A DNA stretch of 64,000 bases, from positions 186,001 to 250,000 of the forward strand of contig SSNU01000235.1 of NCBI GenBank assembly GCA_012064415.1, read 5' to 3'. Each line of letters starts with the position of its first letter. Position 1 is the first letter of the stretch. The translations under genes were made by a program, and so were the position numbers. The stretch is from Gyrodactylus bullatarudis. Lineage: Eukaryota; Platyhelminthes; Monogenea; Gyrodactylidea; Gyrodactylidae. Below are positions 38,501 to 50,047 of the stretch, in pieces. The notes below the pieces were generated by a model. It made no database searches. It was not told the DNA's origin and was given only the letters and a program-made list of their open reading frames with translations.

Positions 38501-41123
38501 ACCATTATCAAATCGTATGTAATGAATGCATTTAAAATATGATAATAAAGATTTTAATTAATATTTTTATTTATAAAAAAATATCTTTAGAAATAATGAA
38601 TCAGTAAAAAATTTGGTCAAAATAAAGCATGGGTTAAAAATCACCCGAAATATCATTTACGTAATTTTTCCTGTATTTCGTTCAAGGGTTAAGAATTTTA
38701 ATGCGAGCTTTAATAAATTTTTTAGAGCAAAAATAAGACCTTAAAATCAATCAAACACAAATTCGAATATTTCTTGTAATCCAAATGCTAAAAAATTTTC
38801 AAAATTTCAAAATCTCATTATTTTTTAACATGACAAGCATTTAGGACCTAAGTTAACTTAACTCGTACTGTATTATGGTAAAATATATAAGATTATTACT
38901 CAAAAGTATTTTTACTTGGTAATTTTATCAATCAGAGTTTTTTCAAGGCCTGAGTTAACCTGATCCCTTTTCAGTAGGTCCATTGATGAAGAACGTCGGA
39001 TTGTCTGCTCTTCGAAATGAAATGTCCTCTTTGGTATTGGACTCTTGGACTCATTCGATATTATTTGTCTGAACTCAAAATATTTTATAATCTTTTCATT
39101 TTCGGCAGGATCAGTTTTTTCCATTTTTGAGGCAGTCAATTCCAGAGTTTTGTTCATCAGAGCATTTTCAATTGAACTTCGTCTCTCAATCGAAACAAGG
39201 TCACATTTGGAGTTCACAATTTGGGAAATTTCCGCAGAAGTATCACTGTTTGAGTTTATTCTCTTGAGTATACTCTCTTTTGTCTTTTGAATTGATTGGC
39301 TTAATTGAAAAGATATAATCAATATCGATAGATTTTTCTCTTCAAATAAATCCCCCCATTCTCATCTTAGACCTGAATGTTTTCTTAAATATTGGCCCAG
39401 TTTACCAAATGTAACACATAAAAGAAAGAATTCAAAGTTAAAATATTACCTGCTCGATGTTGGGAAGGTATTCTCCTCCTCTGAATAGATATTTGATACT
39501 GGAGAATATTGAGATGACTCCTCTGTTATTAGATCGGGATCAACTATTGCCAATCGATTGTACTGAGAATCACTATGGACAAAAATAGATTTTAAAAAGT
39601 TTATAAAAAATTTTTTTCTTACAACTCACAGTTGACATTTTTTATAATACTTTTCTAGTTCATTCTTTAATTTGACCAAATCCTACAAAGGACACATTTT
39701 TATTAAATTTCAAGAGAATCCAAGAAAATTCATGGAAATCTCACCTTGATTTGACTATCTGGAAAAAAATTTACACTTAAGATTCTGATTAGACTGATTA
39801 AAATGGAAGGCTCACTCTTTGTTCCAACTCTAGATTTTGGTTTGAAGCCAAATGGACCTTTGAATTCAACGTTGAAACTTTATCAAAAGATTGATTTCCT
39901 TCAAAATTACCTGATACAAACTTTTTAGGCTCAAGACTCTGTGTCTGCGGTGTCGTTGATGGCCTTGCCTTCCTTGACCTTGGAGAATTTAAGTCTTGAT
40001 TCCTATTGAGAGATACAAAGCTGCAATTTATTTGTTTAGCATAGACTGAAGGTTTCTGAATGCTCGGCCTCCTCAGGGAATGTTCTTCCTGCTTGAATTC
40101 TTTAGAAATTTGTGATTTTGTCAGAAACTTGGCAATTCTTGCTTTAATGACACCCTTACGAAGGATATTTTCAACACAAGGCCGTTCTCTTTAATTAAAG
40201 GAATAATAAAGAATAACATACATTGGAGATTTTTTCAGCAGCATTGCAACAAGACTCCTGAGATCAGGAGAGTAATTTAAACTGATTGGTGTATAGTTCC
40301 CTTTTATTATGTTGAGCACAAGATTTTTCATGTTATGTGAGTCAAACTGCAAAAGGAAATAACGCTTTTTTAATTTCCTTGTTAGCCTAATAAGCCTACT
40401 TTAATATTTCTCAATTAAACAAGGAGAATACCCCAAATAAGAAATTTAAATTTACTGGATGCTTGTGAGTAGCCATTTCATAGAGTACACAGCCGAGAGC
40501 CCATACATCACTTTTGAAGTTATACGGTCGATTCTCGCACATTTCAGGCGACAAATAATATGGAGTTCCAATGCAGGTACGAGCCAAATCTATTGTTGCG
40601 TTCAGAATTTTTGCAATCCCAAAGTCTCCCAATTTTATTCTGTCATCTTTTGTTAAAAAAATATTCTGAGATTTTATATCTCTATGAAGAATCCTTCTGT
40701 CATGGATGTGTTTCAAGGCAAGACAAATTTGAGTAAACCAGTCGAGAATCTGATCTTCTTCGAACAATACTCCCTTTTGAGAATTTATTCTTTGATACAA
40801 ATCGGATCCCTCACAATATTCCATAATTATGTAGACCTTTCCATCTTCTTGAAAGGAATCGTAGTATCTGACAATATTAGGATGATCCATTTTACCAAGA
40901 ACAGAAATTTCTTTCAAAGACTCTTGACGTTCATTTTCATTCATCTAAAAAATTATAGAGATAAAATTTTTATCATAAAACCCATGCAAAAAATTACTTG
41001 AGACTTGTTTATCTCTTTGATAACAAATTTATGTCCTGTCAGTTTCTCTTTGGTCAAGTAAGCTTTTCCGAAAGCTCCTTCGCCAATTTCTCTAGAGATT
41101 TCATAAGAATTTATTTGTTTCAT
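32579..41123 (-). CDS. NIMA-related kinase (NEK1/5-like)
   Basis: Ser/Thr kinase of the NEK family; relatives act in cell cycle, cilia and DNA damage. Exons (high to low): 41123-40998, 40944-40456, 40346-40222, 40188-39911, 39758-39745, 39682-39630, 39572-39450, 39299-38916, 37606-37543, 37470-37246 and 32719-32579. Phases agree and give 673 residues. Gly loop GEGAFG (14-19), Lys36, HRD (129-131), DFG (149-151) and [11 protein letters not shown] are intact, so it should be active. The tail is charged. The last two exons encode [13 protein letters not shown] and [13 protein letters not shown], like the paired LxxxLGxxxF segments at NEK1/5 C-termini. Notable: a 33-nt third intron, a 14-nt microexon, and a 4.5-kb last intron holding nested transposons. 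Which NEK it equals is unclear. It is head to head with RbBP5. Confidence 0.9.
33250..33733. repeat. Truncated foldback-family copy beside the Tc1 relic
   Basis: Similar along its length to the copy at 27889, with inverted arms near 33320-33390 and 33660-33733 (CTTCAACTGGTAAAAG at the right). The outer right end is missing; instead Tc1 transposase sequence begins at about 33734. It lies in the last NEK intron. Confidence 0.75.
34182..34432. repeat. Left terminal inverted repeat of the MULE
   Basis: Made of about 52-bp tandem units, each with CCAAAAATCACCCCAATAGG and a TTTCCTAAAATCTCCCC-like block. It matches the right repeat base for base over long stretches. The right copy has one additional short unit near its outer end. 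Confidence 0.9.
34718..36195 (+). pseudogene. MULE transposase with one frameshift before the SWIM finger
   Basis: DDE transposase of the Mutator superfamily. The frame 34718-36004 encodes 428 residues: an N-terminal zinc-binding segment (Cys45, Cys48, then HTCTH near 70-74), catalytic Asp191 in FMDGCHLKG, Asp255 in FTDREKGL, the CxxH motif CLFHLAKN (276-279) and Glu353 in FAESLNAS. The frame ends at TAA 36002-36004. The expected SWIM finger ([19 protein letters not shown]) and a basic tail ([12 protein letters not shown]) continue in another frame to TAA at 36193-36195. Overlap of the two open frames at 35986-36001 points to one small indel there; no intron fits. All catalytic residues are present, so decay is recent, or the indel is a sequence error. 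Confidence 0.85.
36250..36506. repeat. Right terminal inverted repeat of the MULE
   Basis: Inverse of the left repeat, ending TTTTTGGAATTAACCC at 36506. It carries an extra unit around 36420-36460 (CACCCCAAAGG read inverted) that the left repeat lacks at that place, suggesting unit gain or loss since insertion. Confidence 0.9.
37851..38000 (+). repeat. Perfect 75-bp tandem duplication
   Basis: 37851-37925 is repeated without change at 37926-38000. The unit is 25 codons and the plus-strand frame stays open through both copies (unit starts [17 protein letters not shown]). It lies in a NEK intron, antisense to NEK, next to a piggyBac relic. Identity of the copies implies a recent event. Confidence 0.9.
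38071..38535 (+). pseudogene. piggyBac transposase relic (C-terminal part)
   Basis: Encodes [17 protein letters not shown], a hallmark of piggyBac transposases near the last catalytic Asp, and after frame changes a cysteine-rich end with [20 protein letters not shown] and CNEC. Frames shift near 38220-38330, so it is broken. It is antisense to NEK within its 1.3-kb intron (37607-38915). A second relic is at 14676-14939. Confidence 0.85.
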
Positions 41124-41236
41124 TTTTTAATTTACACTTTCAAATTCGTGGGATTTTTAAAAAAAGGAATTCAACAAAGAAATTTTATTAAATTTTGTTG
41201 CTATTATTTAATAATACAATTTTAATTTGACAAAAT
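41124..41236. promoter_or_regulatory. Shared promoter of NEK and RbBP5
   Basis: 113 bases separate the two divergent start codons. The gap is AT-rich, with long A and T runs and no clear TATA box. Confidence 0.65.
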
Positions 41237-44200
41237 ATGAATATTGAATTGCTGGGTAAGAAAAATAGTTAATTTCAGAGAGTTTCCATCAAAATTACCC
41301 TGAGGTAAGAATATAAATTTATAAATCAAGGCTGCCGATGGCCATTTGGAACGTATTAAGAAAGATGAAAATCCTAGAGACATAGGATGTGCAACTTATG
41401 CAGTAACTTTACAATTCAATCGGTTGGGCAGTCTTGTTGCAATCGGTTGTAACGATGGACGTATAGAAATATGGGATTTTGTAACTAGGCGTATTGCCAA
41501 AGTTTTTGTAGCGCATTCTCATCCTGTTTGTTCATTGAGTTGGAGTCGAAATAGTCGTCATTTATTAAGTGCTTCCACGGATAATACTGCTTCAATTTGG
41601 GATATTTTGACAAACGAATGCCTTAGAACATTTACATTTCCTTGTGCTCTCCTCAAAGTTCAAATGCATCCAAGAAATCAAAATTTAATTCTAATTTGTC
41701 CACTCAGATATCCACCCGTCCTCATAGATATTGTGGAAAAATCTACATTTATCATGAAAGATTTTAATGATGGCGACCCCAATCAAGTAACTCATCGTTG
41801 TAAATTTACGTCTTTCATTCATAGGTTGCTAGTTTTGATCGACGTGGGAATCAAATCTATATTGGAAGTTCTAAAGGACAACTTACTATAATCGATACAC
41901 AGTCCCATGAGATTATCAAAACCATCAAGTGTAATACCAATTCATCTGCTGTAGCTATCAAATCTATTGAATTTTCTCGAAGAGAAGAGTAAGTGAAAAT
42001 TGTAATAATTTACTTCTTGTAGATACTTTCTTTTGAATTGCTCAGATAAGGTCATTCGAGTCTATAATACCAAAGATTTATTACTGCCTGATGCAACTGA
42101 AGTTGAGCCAATCCAAAAACTCAAAGACCTTGTTACTGGGAGTAATTGGAAAAAATGTTGCTTTTCTGGTGATGGAGAGTTTATATGCGCCGGGTCTATG
42201 AAACATCATTCAATTTATCTTTGGGAAAGGTCCTCGGGTACTTTGGTAAAAATTTTACACGGACAAAAGGGTGAAACACTTCTCGATGTAATCTGGCATC
42301 CCTTACGACCCATAATTCTCTCTCTGTCGAATTCAGCCAATAAAGAACAGGTTTCTATATGGGCCCAACCACAAGTTGTAAGTTGGCTTGTACAATAAAA
42401 AGTACAAAAAGAAAATTAATTTTTTACTCCTTTTTAATAATTTTGAAATTTGATTAACGAAAGCCTCGTAGATAGTGCAAACTTCATTTATTAGCCCGTT
42501 CGAATCAGGGAAAGAATCTCTATCAGGTGGCAAATTTTTTAAGAGAAATTAATGTCAGTGGCTGGTGGTGATTTTTTTTTCATTTAAAAAAAGGGGACAG
42601 AGAGGAGGGTTCCCTTTTCTACATCTTCTACTCAGTTCGTATTGTATACATGAAATTATATTTCTATTAATATCCTTTCATTTTAGCAAAATTGGTCAGC
42701 TTTTGCGCCTGATTTTAAAGAGCTCGATGAAAACGTTGAATACGAAGAAAAGGAAAGTGAATTTGACATCTCAGATGAAGACAAAGTTGTTGAATCGAAT
42801 CAAAGTTAGTCTTCTCATTTTATTTAAAATTAAAGCAATTCAATCATCTATTGCGACTGATTAATTTAATAGTTTAATAAAACTAAATTACTATACCTTT
42901 TTCAGTTCTAATACATATACAAAACTTTATGCATTTCAATATGTCAAAATGGAATTTCAATCAAAAAGTTTCCTATGAGAAGATTGGAAGAAATGTCCAT
43001 ATTGAAATACACCAAGTTCATGTATTAGAACTGAAAAAGATTTAGATTTATTTAACGCATCTTTTCCACAGATCAAAATGATGAAGAAGTCATTGTTGAC
43101 ATTGAAACTATTGATCCAGTCCAAAACATTATGAGCAGGTAAGTGAATCATCATCATGATAGGTATAAACCCTCATTTGAGAATAATACTCCTCATTATA
43201 GTGACGAAGAGACAGAACCTCAAGATATTTTGGTCTACCTATCGATATCTCCAGACGTTGAGAACATTGAAGATAATCTCCCTCCTGTCGTTGATGATAA
43301 ATTTGCTGTCGGTATTCTAGCTTCAAATGGACCGATTGCAACTAAACGAGAAATCCCCTCAGAAACTCCAGAGATGAAACGAGCACGAATGGACAAGGCA
43401 ATGAAGCCAATTCAGTCTCCAAATATCGTCGGAGACGATAATAAACCATATCACATGAATGTTGACCTTCCTAATGCCCCTGTTGATGATGTAAGTAACT
43501 ATTTAGATGATTAAAAATAAATAATAATGATATGTAGATGTAAATATCCCTGTGGAAGGGTTACAAATTCGTATTACACCTCTTCATCTGAATTTGAGTT
43601 GAGTCTTTTTTTGTTACTTTTCTCCAGTTTCGATAGATGATGGTTTCTTTCGAGATCTTATAAGTTATGAGAAATTCATTGTCTCCACTGATTGGAGAGA
43701 ATGAAGCATGATCATTGATTTTAATCAATTTAGTGATAAAAAGCAATTTCTCTTAGTAAAGTACATTGAAAAATGTTGGCGGAAATTCAAAACAAAATTT
43801 AAAACATAAAAATTTTTCTCGCTGTTTGATTCTTCTCATAACGAGTGTTTGATATTGGTATGTTACAATTTTTTTGAATAGAAATTAATTTTTTTTAATT
43901 TTAATAATAAACAAAATAGTTTTATGTACATTTTACAGTAGTTAGAAAAGATTTAGTTGTTCAAGCTATTCTGGTTTTGTGGAATAATGTTCTTTCTTTC
44001 AAAATAATCACGCAAGGTTTTAATGTCTGCATTAGGGATATTGTTAATATCGGTTTGTAATCTACAGGTAATCAGGATAGAGGATTATAGAAGCAGATAT
44101 TCTCCTTAACCAAATAGGGAACAGGTTAGTTTTTATTAGGCATTCATTATAGCTAAGCGGACCAACAAACTTCCTGATGAAGTCGAATTGAATACTTTCA

Positions 44201-46612
44201 AGGACTTTGAATGAGGATTGAGTTATATTGACAATAAGTGCTGAACAACAGTCTAATTTAAAGCTAGTTGACATGAAGATGAGAATTTACTATTTTTACA
44301 AAAAACTCGATATTTTTCTCCAGATTCACAGGAAAAGAATATTTTATTGACTTCTAAAATGGCATGAGCTAATAAGATGTGGATATTCGAAAAGTTGAGT
44401 GATGATAGTTGGGATCAACAAAAAACGAAGAATTCGAATTTGGCCATAGATCTTACTGTTTCCGAGAAAAATTTTTTAGATTTTGGATTATTTTCCTTCG
44501 TGATAATCGAAAAATTCGAATGATTCGATTTCCCACAGTAATGACGAATACCAGTGAACTTCTGCAGGTTAATTCGAATTCTTCGTTTAATGTTGATCCC
44601 AAATATCATCACTTATTTGCTTCGAATCATCGAAATCAATAAAAAATTTGTGTTCAAAAGTTTAAAAAGTGGAAATTTGGTGCATTTTCAATATTCTAAA
44701 AACGGCCTAATTTTGGTCAGATTTTTTCGAATATCCACATCTTATTAGCTCATTCCGTTATAATTTGTCTACTTATAGAGTCAAATTCTTAATTGTTAAT
44801 AATGAGCCAGAAAATGAGTAAAAATGAGCTTCTTTCACAGTTACGAAAAAACTGAGAAAAGCTTGAATTACAGATTTTTAAGAACAGCAAGGTTTTTTCC
44901 AGTCCCATAGCAAAAGTAGCATTTTGACAGCTCTCCTAACCATACATTCCCAATACAAGAGATATATGTATGAATGATATTTACTTCAAGTTGCTATATT
45001 GCATGACTTTTGTCTCTTACTCCAGTTGTCCTTATGCTATCTCTCTCTCATATCCAGAGTACAGGAATAGCAGTAGTTAGCTCTGAATTGACTTGACAAA
45101 CTTTGCATGTTTCGTGACACTTGTACACACCTATCACGCATGATAAAATATTCTGGTCTAAATTAACTGATACTTGCATGAAAGGATATAAACTCTTATT
45201 AGAGTGGAGGAAATGCTTGTACTCTATTCTATTTGTTAGAGGTTCGATGATTATCGAATCATTATAATGATTTAGCCAAGTCTACGCTAAGAGATTTCGA
45301 TGAAGATCAACTGACTTGATTTATAAATGGTGGCTAGATGGTGCAAATGATTTTTTTTTCTGAAAAATGCAAATTAAGTGTCTACGGCAACTGACTTGGA
45401 ATTTTCAAAAATTCCCTGCTCCCTTATGATTTTGGCATTAAACTAAAATTAAAAGATTCGATTTTGTTTTAGCATTTTGAAATTTTGAAGTAGAAAAGAT
45501 TCAAATGGACAAATTTTGCCCAAAAGGAGTGAAGTTTCTTTAAAAAATGTATTTCCTCTATAGTCTGAAATAAAACCATATAAAAAATTTTATACTGTCA
45601 TCTTTAGTTCAATTCAAGGATTCGGAATCTATTTTTATTTTTCTCGTAAAAGTTTTTATTCAATAATTACTGGTAAAATGTTCTCTCCATCTCCGGCTAG
45701 CTCATACTCAACTACCAGTTCAGTATGAATTAGCCAGAACCCTTGAAACTATTGAATATGAAAATGAGAGTTTACCTATTTTACAAAATCTAAATATTTT
45801 TACTCTGGATAGTCAGGAAGACAAATATTTGTCGAATCCCATTATGAAAAATGAGTCCTTGGTCTTTTTCACAGTGAGTGCCCGCACCTAAAAATGTCAA
45901 CAAATCAAAAACATCTCTTCTCAAAAACTCAATAAACCCTCGGATAATCATCCAATTTTCGGTTAAACACTTGAAAGCAACTTAGATTGATCAGTTGAAT
46001 CTGTAATCATGACGACTAGAGGGGAATTGCAGTAGACCGGCAGGACCTCATTTAGACTCGTTTGTCAGTGTTTACCTGCAGAGTAGAACTTTAATAATGA
46101 ACTTGAATGAAGAGTCCTGGACTTATTTCCTTCATTAATTGACGCCCGAATAGGGACCAGAGACGATACCTCCACTCTCTTTTCCTTTGTATAATTTCTG
46201 CAAATGAATGTACAAACTAAAATTTTTGCGAATTCAAACAGAATAATTCAACCGCTCATTACATTATGGGATTCGACAAATATTCGTATTCCTGACTATC
46301 AAAAGTAAAATATTAAGTATATTTTTAAAAAATTTTCATCTTTATATCAACTCAAGACTTGCATTCAATAGAGTGATATCAATTTCGATAGTCAATAATT
46401 CTCTCTTTTTCTAGTTCCATCCAATCCTTGGAAACAAAAGGCAAAACTCAAAATCTAGCATTCATTCAACTCGACATCACATGGAAGAGGACTCAAATGA
46501 ACCTCTCGGTTTTCACATGGTTCACTCAAATATCCCAGGCAACAATTCCAATGTCAAGAAATCATCCAATAGTCGTCTAGCAAGGGATTCACGCAACAAA
46601 TCACGCAAATAA
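41237..46612 (+). CDS. RBBP5: Retinoblastoma-binding protein 5, core COMPASS/MLL subunit
   Basis: WD40 scaffold of H3K4 methyltransferase complexes, binding MLL/SET1, ASH2L and WDR5. Exons: 41237-41255, 41279-41304, 41331-41786, 41825-41988, 42023-42377, 42687-42804, 43072-43138, 43202-43490 and 46415-46612 (TAA), 563 residues (human 538). The start [15 protein letters not shown] matches human MNLELLESFGQNYPE. The WD repeats include [22 protein letters not shown] and [10 protein letters not shown]. The acidic hinge has [13 protein letters not shown], the ASH2L-binding region in the family, and the tail has HPILGNK like human HPLLGVK. The first four introns are 23, 26, 38 and 34 nt. The last intron is 2.9 kb with foldback copies. 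AATAAA lies at 46642-46647. Confidence 0.96.
42898..43038. mobile_element. 141-bp MITE-like element in an RbBP5 intron
   Basis: Perfect 19-bp inverted ends, TTTTTCAGTTCTAATACAT at 42898 and its inverse ending at 43038. A second inner inverted pair (CATTTCAATATG against CATATTGAAAT) makes a hairpin. It fills about half of a 267-bp intron. Related copies are not seen elsewhere in this window. Confidence 0.75.
44261..44750. repeat. Foldback element, copy 5 (right end lost)
   Basis: Starts AAGCTAGTTGACATGAAGAT after TA (44259-44260). Inner arms pair TGAGCTAATAAGATGTGGAT (left) with ATCCACATCTTATTAGCTCA (right), and also GATCAACAAAAAACGAAGAA with its inverse. The outermost right arm is missing. 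It lies in the last RbBP5 intron. Confidence 0.8.
45735..46350. repeat. Diverged foldback-family copy 6
   Basis: The left end has TTGAATATGAAAATGAGAGT; the right end has AATTTTCATCTTTATATCAA. Inner arms pair CAGGAAGACAAATATTTGTC with ATTCGACAAATATTCGTATT. More diverged than copies 4 and 5. It lies in the last RbBP5 intron. Confidence 0.65.
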
Positions 46613-46641
46613 TTAAAGGAATTCTCATTTTTGAGAACAAG

Positions 46642-46647
46642 AATAAA
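46642..46647 (+). terminator. Poly(A) signal of RbBP5
   Basis: AATAAA 29 bases past the RbBP5 stop codon. Confidence 0.6.
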
Positions 46648-46914
46648 TAAACATCATCCTCTATTCTTTTATTGAATTATAAATATTTGTTTAATAAATT
46701 GGAAAATATCAAGTATTTTTAAACTGTATACCCTCAAGAATTTTTCCTTTTCACCAGTTTCTAGTACAGTCAATTTCACACATGATAAATTAATTTTTCA
46801 CCCGGGTTTCTATCTATAGCTCTCTGGTCAAAAATTCTAACCAATCAGTGTTAAGCACTCATTAGCCAATAAACAATTCTCAACTCTTTATACAACTTTC
46901 TAGAATTTATTTTT

Positions 46915-47458
46915 GTAACCCTTTAAGACCCAGAGAAATTTTTTCAAGGTACATCACTGAGATTGAAAACTAAGTATGGTTTTAGAATATGCTGATGACG
47001 AATATGCATTTTTTTCAAAAACCAACCTCTAGTTTAGAAAATATTATCCCGAAAAATGACCATTTTTAGACCTTGAAAATGGCTAACTTTTTCTTTTCAA
47101 TAGATGACTTAAAGGTGATAAGTTATCACTGATAACATATTTGAATTCTACGGGTATGGTTTCTCGAAAAAAGTTTCTTTCTTTTATCTCTTTGATCACT
47201 GTGAGTGGTTTTTAAAATAAAACGTTTTCTTATATTTTTGAGGAAATTTTAATATTTTTTCAAAAACGAGGCAATTTTTAATTGTCATAACTTCTCAATG
47301 AACTATTGTAGCTCTATAAGTCATAGTTCATTCAGAAGAATATTAGTTCTTCTCTCAGAAAAGTGGTCAATAAACTATTTTCAGTTTCTTTAAAACATAA
47401 TTATGGCTAGAGAAAGAGACCTGTCCCATATATGACCCGCTGGGGCTTAATGGGTTAA
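46915..47458. mobile_element. Non-autonomous element with TTAACCC-type ends
   Basis: The left end TAACCCTTTAAGACCCAG is an imperfect inverse of the right end CTGGGGCTTAATGGGTTAA. The right flank is TTAA; the left is GTAA, one change away. Right ends of the same type (ATATATGAYCYRCTGGRGCTT...GGGTTAA) also occur near 31225-31258 and 52650-52686, with a weaker one near 61585. The TTAA target suggests piggyBac mobilisation. Confidence 0.6.
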
Positions 47459-48272
47459 ACTACGTTTCAAAGCTTGTATCAAAACTAGAGTGATTTCTTT
47501 CATTTTTCAAAATTCAAAATTAGGAACCCACTCTAGTAGAGGGGTCTTCTACTCTATACGTCCGCATTTTTAAGAAACTCTTATTAGGTAAAGTGTTTAT
47601 TTCATTCTAGGTTTAAGCCGAGTAACGTTTAATTCCGTTTCAGACGTTATAAAAAGAAAGAGAGTCAATTTCTGATATTTACTCTCGAATCAAGAGTCTT
47701 GATTTGAAATCTTTATAAATAATATGAATTTAGAGAGTTATACAATGTATTATTTTTCAATTACAATTTCATGTGGACTATTCTTTGTTTATTGAATTTG
47801 GACTGTTGAATCAACAGTGTTGATATAAACTGTTGTATCAAGTCTTTTTCTTATTTGATAACATTTGATTGATTTGAATATTATTATTATTTATGTTCAT
47901 TACATTAATTTACATTTATTGCTATTGTGATATATAAAAAGAAACAATAGCCTATTGTTTATTTGACCACAAGTTAACCCTTTATTCCTTCAATTCATCA
48001 GGTATAAGTGTGTCTTTAACACACTGTTTTTGTTATTGATTGATCACTACTAGTAAACTTTGAGAGAAAATTTTAACATTTCTGAATTTTTCCTCTACAA
48101 GAAATGTTCAAAGCAGTGACTCATCTTAGTGCATGGTAATGATAAGAAAAAATACACATTTTCAATAAAAATATGATCTGGATTTCACGATCAAATTACT
48201 TGAGAGATCTGATGAACTGATTTTCTTGCTAGGACTATTTATGAAATCTGCGCCCCTTTATCTTTCAAACTA

Positions 48273-48986
48273 AAGCTAGTTAATATGAAGATGGGAATTT
48301 ATGATTTATACAAAATTCTTAATTTTTTCATCAAGAAATCGAATTTGATCAAGATTTTTTGGAATCTAGATCGTAGGTTCCACTTTGAGGATCTGAAGAA
48401 AAAAATCAAATTTTAAGAAAGTTATGGCATATTTCAAATCTAGCGATGGCGCCGAATTCTCATTTTTTTGAACTTTGAGTTGATAATTTTTGTTGATTTA
48501 AAAGTCAGAGAGTGATCAAAAGTTGATTTTTAGGATCACGATTAGTCAAAGAAACCGATTATGACTATGAAAATTTCAATGGACTCACCAATCTCCAAGG
48601 ATCTTGAATCATCAATATTTCATCGATTTTCAAGTAGTGAAAATGTTCAAAAGATCAAAATTCGAAGATGGGCGGATTCTCAAAATCTGAATCGGCATAT
48701 TTGATTTCTTTGACTAATCGTGATCCTAAAAATCAACTTTTGATCACTCTCTGACTTTTAAATCAACAAAAATTATCAACTCAAAGTTCAAAAAAATGAG
48801 AATTCGGCGCCATCGCTAGATTTGAAATATGCCATAACTTTCTTAAAATTTGATTTTTTTCTTCAGATCCTCAAAGTGGAACCTACGATCTAGATTCCAA
48901 AAAATCTTGATCAAATTCGATTTCTTGATGAAAAAATTAAGAATTTTGTATAAATCATAAATTCCCATCTTCATATTAACTAGGTG
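48273..48986. repeat. Near-perfect 714-bp foldback element
   Basis: Arms of about 290 bp (48273-48562 and 48697-48986) are almost exact inverses around a spacer of about 130 bp, for example TTTTTGGAATCTAGATCGTA against TACGATCTAGATTCCAAAAA. TA flanks both ends (48271-48272, 48987-48988). This is the best-preserved copy of the family and probably the youngest. It encodes no protein. Confidence 0.92.
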
Positions 48987-49844
48987 TAGTTCATTTAAAG
49001 CTCGAGTAGCCGTATACTTGATTCACACGCCTTCACTATATGATCCGAAATCCTGATTTTGATCGGTCGCTTACAAGTAGTTTTTTTTAAAAGGATAATA
49101 ATATTTCACATGGTTTGTGAATTGTATTATTTTATCTTGAAGTAATTTGGCTTCCTCTGCGATCTCCTAGAGTCTTCTCATACAATATTCAGCAACAGGA
49201 ATACCGCCTTGTCCTCTTAGATAGTCAATGTTTTCTCCATTGTTCAACGTTCGATGTTATCAATTAAGCTTTGCAGAACTTGTGGCGTTTTTTGACATTA
49301 ATCATTGATATCAACAATCATTCTTCTTCGAGGTAAACTCTCTCTGGGATTGCGGATTCATTTATAAGCGGTTGAATATGGCAATCCCATGTGATTAATG
49401 AATTGAGACCAATCTTCACACAAAAACACACTAAACTCATCCATCCAATAGCTTACCAATCAGAAGACTAATTGAGATATTTGAACATATTCACTACATT
49501 TAAAGTAATTTTGACCCCTTGCAAGCGAAGGATTGATATCATTGATTGACGAATAAAACTTGAATATTCCTTGATGAATTGCATTAATTCCATATCGTTT
49601 CTTACAACTTCTCTATTGAATTTCATATCTTCCTTCAATAATGACATTTTAAAATACTATTGCTTAATGAATTTCATGTGTTTCTTACTGAATTTCCCGA
49701 ATTCCTGATCGAATTTCATATCTTCCTTAACGAACTGCAAAAGATATAGTTGCTTATAAGTGACGGAGTAAAATTTTTGATCTGAAGTGTTGATTCTGAT
49801 CAGAAATTTTAAGGAAGGACTATGTTCAAAGAAATTTGGCTTAT

Positions 49845-50047
49845 TTTACAGTAAAAATATTTCTATTGAAACATCTTATTTTTATTGAAACACGAATATT
49901 TAGCCCATAATTAAGTATTGTTTCGACCAATCAGAATGCAGCAAGTGATTTCTTTACATTTAGATAGGTCGAGATAAATAATCAGGGGGTAAATATTCGT
50001 GTTTCAATAAAAATAAGATTTTTCAATAGAAATATTTTTACTGTAAA
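49845..50047. mobile_element. 203-bp hairpin MITE
   Basis: TTTACAGTAAAAATATTTCT at the left is the inverse of AGAAATATTTTTACTGTAAA at the right. Pairing continues through the CATCTTATTTTTATTGAAAC region with one or two differences, for about 65 bases per arm. It belongs to neither the foldback nor the TTAA family. Confidence 0.85.

Noticed and set aside
39773..39834. Candidate NEK exon encoding [15 protein letters not shown]
   Set aside because: Leaves the frame out of phase with the next exon; the 14-nt microexon model is consistent without it. It could be an alternative exon.
44409..44642. Open frames inside foldback copy 5
   Set aside because: They arise from the inverted arms and show no transposase motif.
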